Below, piece after piece: positions 61,974 to 64,000 of a stretch of DNA of 64,000 nucleotides. The position numbers and the translations under genes are program-made. How positions within the stretch are numbered: the stretch's first letter is position 1; each line of letters begins with the position of its first letter. The notes below the pieces were generated by a model, which saw only the letters and a program-made list of their open reading frames with translations, was not told the origin of the DNA and did no database searches. Origin of the DNA: Acidobacteriota bacterium (GTDB lineage: Bacteria; Acidobacteriota; Thermoanaerobaculia; UBA5066; Gp7-AA6); contig DAHUXD010000014.1 in assembly GCA_027307335.1 (NCBI GenBank), forward strand, positions 124,001 to 188,000, written 5' to 3'.

Positions 61974-63227
61974 TCAGGAAACGATCTTCGGCAGCGTGCC
62001 GGTCGTCCGGCGCTCGCCCTCGGGGGGCGCCGACTCGTGGTGGCGCTTGATCACGACCACGGTGCGGTCGTCCTCGGGCGCGGCGCCTCCCGTCCACGCC
62101 TCCACCCGGCGCACGAGCTCGCGGGCGATCTCGTCGCACGGTCGGTCGCGCACCTCGAGGAACGCCTTCGAGAGCCTCCCGGTGCCGAACTCCTCGCCGT
62201 CCTTCGCGTGCGCCTCGACCATGCCGTCCGTGTAGAGCAGCAGCGCGTCGCCGGGCTCGAAGCGGCGATACCCGCGCGCGTACGTGGCGTTCGGGGTCGG
62301 GCCCAGAACGAGGCCAGTCTGGAGCAGCGGGGTGACGCCGTCCGCGTGGAAGTGCAGCGGGTGCGGGTGGCCCGCGTTGACGTACATGACCGAGCCGGCG
62401 TCCTCGATCTCGCCGTAGAACAGCGAGACGAACCGGGTCGTCAGCTTCGACTCGTGGATGATCCGGTTCAGCCGCTCGACGGTCCGCACGATCTTGAAGT
62501 CGCGCTCGACCGCCATCCGGAGGCCCGTGTAGACGTCGCGCACCTGGAGCGCGGCCGGGAGACCGTGACCCGAGGCGTCGGCGATCGCGATGCCGAGGAT
62601 GCGGTCGGACACCGGAATGAAGTCGAAATAGTCGCCGCCGACGAGCTCCGCGGGCGTCGTGAACCCGGCGGCCTCGAGCTCGCCGCGGCGGAGCGCTCGC
62701 TTGGGGAGGATCGACATCTGGATGCGGCGCGCCTCCTGCAGCGCCGAGACGTAGCGGTCCTGGCGGAGCTTCTGGTCCACGGCGAGGCGCAGGATGCCGA
62801 GCGAGGCGATGAGATCGTCCTCGGGCGCCGTCGGGTCCACGGCGAAGGCGAGGATGTACTCGTCGTCGCCGGTGGCGATCGCCGCGAAGCGCTCGGCGCC
62901 GAGACGCTTCTCGAGCGCCGGGTCGACGCCGGGGGCCGTCAGGTCCATCACCGCGACGCCCTCGTCGATCACGCGCTCGACCGGGGGGTACGTCTCGGGG
63001 ACGAAGAGGCCCGGCTCGATCGCCGGCACGTCGCCGAAGGTCCGGACGAGCTCGTAGCCGCCGTCGCGATGGGCGTAGAGACGGCCGCCGCGCACGCCGA
63101 GCACGTCGGAGAACTGCTCGATGACGGTCGAGGCCGTCTGCATGATGGTCGCGGAAGGGTCGGAGGCGCGCTCGATCGCCTCGATCGCCTTCTCGACCTT
63201 GCGAAACAGGAATTTGCCGGTGGCCAT
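61974..63227 (-). CDS. RsbU/SpoIIE-type PP2C phosphatase with GAF-like N-terminus
   Basis: The 417-residue protein has a GAF-like sensor half (about 15-165) and a C-terminal SpoIIE domain: 'AELVGGDYFDFIPVSDRI', 'IADASGHGLPAALQVRDV' and 'LLYTDGMVEAHAKDGEEFG' carry the Asp metal ligands. Such enzymes dephosphorylate anti-sigma-factor antagonists in partner-switching cascades; no antagonist or kinase gene is nearby. TAGAAT ends 10 bases before the ATG, without a ribosome site. Confidence 0.9.
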   Translation of the reverse strand: MATGKFLFRKVEKAIEAIERASDPSATIMQTASTVIEQFSDVLGVRGGRLYAHRDGGYELVRTFGDVPAIEPGLFVPETYPPVERVIDEGVAVMDLTAPGVDPALEKRLGAERFAAIATGDDEYILAFAVDPTAPEDDLIASLGILRLAVDQKLRQDRYVSALQEARRIQMSILPKRALRRGELEAAGFTTPAELVGGDYFDFIPVSDRILGIAIADASGHGLPAALQVRDVYTGLRMAVERDFKIVRTVERLNRIIHESKLTTRFVSLFYGEIEDAGSVMYVNAGHPHPLHFHADGVTPLLQTGLVLGPTPNATYARGYRRFEPGDALLLYTDGMVEAHAKDGEEFGTGRLSKAFLEVRDRPCDEIARELVRRVEAWTGGAAPEDDRTVVVIKRHHESAPPEGERRTTGTLPKIVS

Positions 63228-63237
63228 GAGCGGCGGG

Positions 63238-63243
63238 ATTCTA
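63238..63243 (-). promoter_or_regulatory. -10 box of the phosphatase gene, leaderless spacing
   Basis: TAGAAT on the minus strand ends 10 bases before the ATG at 63227. Confidence 0.45.
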
Positions 63244-63280
63244 TCCCGCGCCCCGCGGCCGGATCCGCGCGCGACCGGAG

Positions 63281-63286
63281 TACAAT
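63281..63286 (+). promoter_or_regulatory. -10 box of the secreted repeat-protein gene
   Basis: TACAAT lies 22 bases before the ATG at 63309, with GGGAG between. It is a conventional arrangement that contrasts with the leaderless genes. Confidence 0.4.
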
Positions 63287-63308
63287 GAATTTCAGTCTTC
63301 GGGAGAAC

Positions 63309-64000
63309 ATGCGCGCGCGACGGTTCCTCGCTCCGCTGCTTCTCGGCGCCCTCCCGGCGCTTCGGGCATCCGCTCAGGCGCCGGCGTTCACACCCGAGGG
63401 CGTCGTCAACGGCTACACGACCGGCAATCAGATCTACCCGCGGGTCGCGGGCGGGGACGCCAACGGCGACTTCGTGATCGCGTGGGAGAGCTACGGCCAG
63501 GACGGATCGGGCTACGGCGTCTTCGGCCAGTTCTTCCCCGGTCTCGGTCTTCTCCCGCCGCAGTTCCAGGCGTCGAGCATCACGACCGGCGACCAGTATC
63601 GCCCGGACGTCGCGACCGACGCCTCGGGCAACTTCGTCGTCGTCTGGAACTCACCGTACCTGTTCTCGGGCGCGATCTACGGCCAGCTCTTCGACAACAC
63701 CGGATCGCCGGTGGGGTCGGAGTTTTCCGTCGACGTGTCCCCGATCGGCACGTTCGACGAGGTGCCGCGGGTCGGAATGGCCGGCGCCTCCGGCCACTTC
63801 GCCGTGGTCTGGGACAGCAACGCGAGCGACGGCGACGGAATTGGAATCTCCGGCCAGCGCTTCGATGCCGCCGCCAACCCCCTCGGGGGCCATTTCCAGG
63901 TCAACACCTACACGACCGGCAACCAGCGCTATCCGTCGATCGGCGCCGATCCGTACGGCGACTTCGTCGTGGTCTGGCAGAGCGCCGGACAGGACGGATC
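63309..64000 (+). CDS. Secreted protein with WxS/GQ-type beta repeats, truncated by the window edge
   Basis: An ATG with GGGAG upstream opens 230 codons without a stop. A signal peptide ('RRFLAPLLLGALPALRASAQ') is followed by repeats of about 55-65 residues. Each has the core 'GDFVIAWESYGQDG', 'GNFVVVWNS' or 'GDFVVVWQSAGQDG', then 'IYGQLFDNTGSPVG' or 'ISGQRFDAAANPLG', then 'TYTTGNQRYPSIG'. Four units are visible, the last cut. This is a repeat type I associate with large secreted or surface proteins, probably forming a beta-propeller or solenoid. The function and the C-terminal sorting signal lie outside the window. Confidence 0.8.
   Translation, partial: MRARRFLAPLLLGALPALRASAQAPAFTPEGVVNGYTTGNQIYPRVAGGDANGDFVIAWESYGQDGSGYGVFGQFFPGLGLLPPQFQASSITTGDQYRPDVATDASGNFVVVWNSPYLFSGAIYGQLFDNTGSPVGSEFSVDVSPIGTFDEVPRVGMAGASGHFAVVWDSNASDGDGIGISGQRFDAAANPLGGHFQVNTYTTGNQRYPSIGADPYGDFVVVWQSAGQDG

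Overview
The window is a GC-rich (about 70 percent by eye), gene-dense stretch of a diderm bacterial chromosome. An outer membrane is shown by a complete Tol-Pal operon, BamA, an OmpH/Skp chaperone, LpxD-FabZ-LpxA, LolC/LolD and LptE. Gene content and order (lysS-lolC-lolD-clpC-bamA-ompH-lpxD-fabZ-lpxA-Gfo/Idh, GC bias, many GTG/TTG starts) suggest an Acidobacteriota-like lineage, perhaps Thermoanaerobaculia-like. That placement is inference. I see no rRNA, tRNA, CRISPR array, IS element or prophage.

Layout. (1) 1-4295, minus: a truncated lipoprotein, a secreted beta-propeller protein and a secreted SpoIVB-type (S55) peptidase-like protein whose two conserved blocks appear in permuted order. 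(2) 4338-9514, plus: tolQ, tolR, a TonB/TolA-like gene with a broken-looking 5' end, tolB, pal, cpoB/ybgF and rpsT. (3) 9762-30668, minus: a 21-kb block of housekeeping and envelope genes. It appears divided by promoters into lysS-lolC-lolD-clpC-bamA, ompH-lpxD-fabZ-lpxA-Gfo/Idh-mtnP-pfkB, ribH-nusB-transglutaminase and leuS-lptE. Most junctions inside these units are 4-base GTGA or ATGA overlaps. (4) 30717-40583: ridA, a DUF4149 protein, two small plus-strand operons, a large sensor kinase, a MacA-MacB-type tripartite exporter, thioredoxin and a CDF-like membrane protein. (5) 40635-46734, plus: a heavy-metal RND efflux operon led by a small Cys-containing secreted protein. (6) 46819-50461, minus: asnS-rimO-ribF. 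(7) 50474-55487: two polytopic membrane proteins, a methyltransferase and a small orphan. (8) 55598-63227: an acyl-CoA dehydrogenase, then a signalling group (DUF4388 protein, GAF-GGDEF protein, SpoIIE-type phosphatase) with a 3-methyladenine glycosylase and an NAD-dependent epimerase. (9) 63309 to the end: a truncated secreted protein built of repeats.

Two observations stand out. First, the S55-type protein at 2439-4295 carries the Ser block before the His block, the reverse of Bacillus SpoIVB as I remember it, which suggests a circular permutation. Second, at least ten first genes of transcription units (leuS, lysS, the sensor kinase, the RsbU-like phosphatase, asnS and others) have a TAnnnT -10 box only 6-11 bases before the start codon and no Shine-Dalgarno sequence. 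Operon-internal genes often do have one. This pattern predicts widespread leaderless mRNAs. Also notable are a REPIN-like inverted repeat, a related perfect palindrome, and a 54-base element present in two distant intergenic regions.
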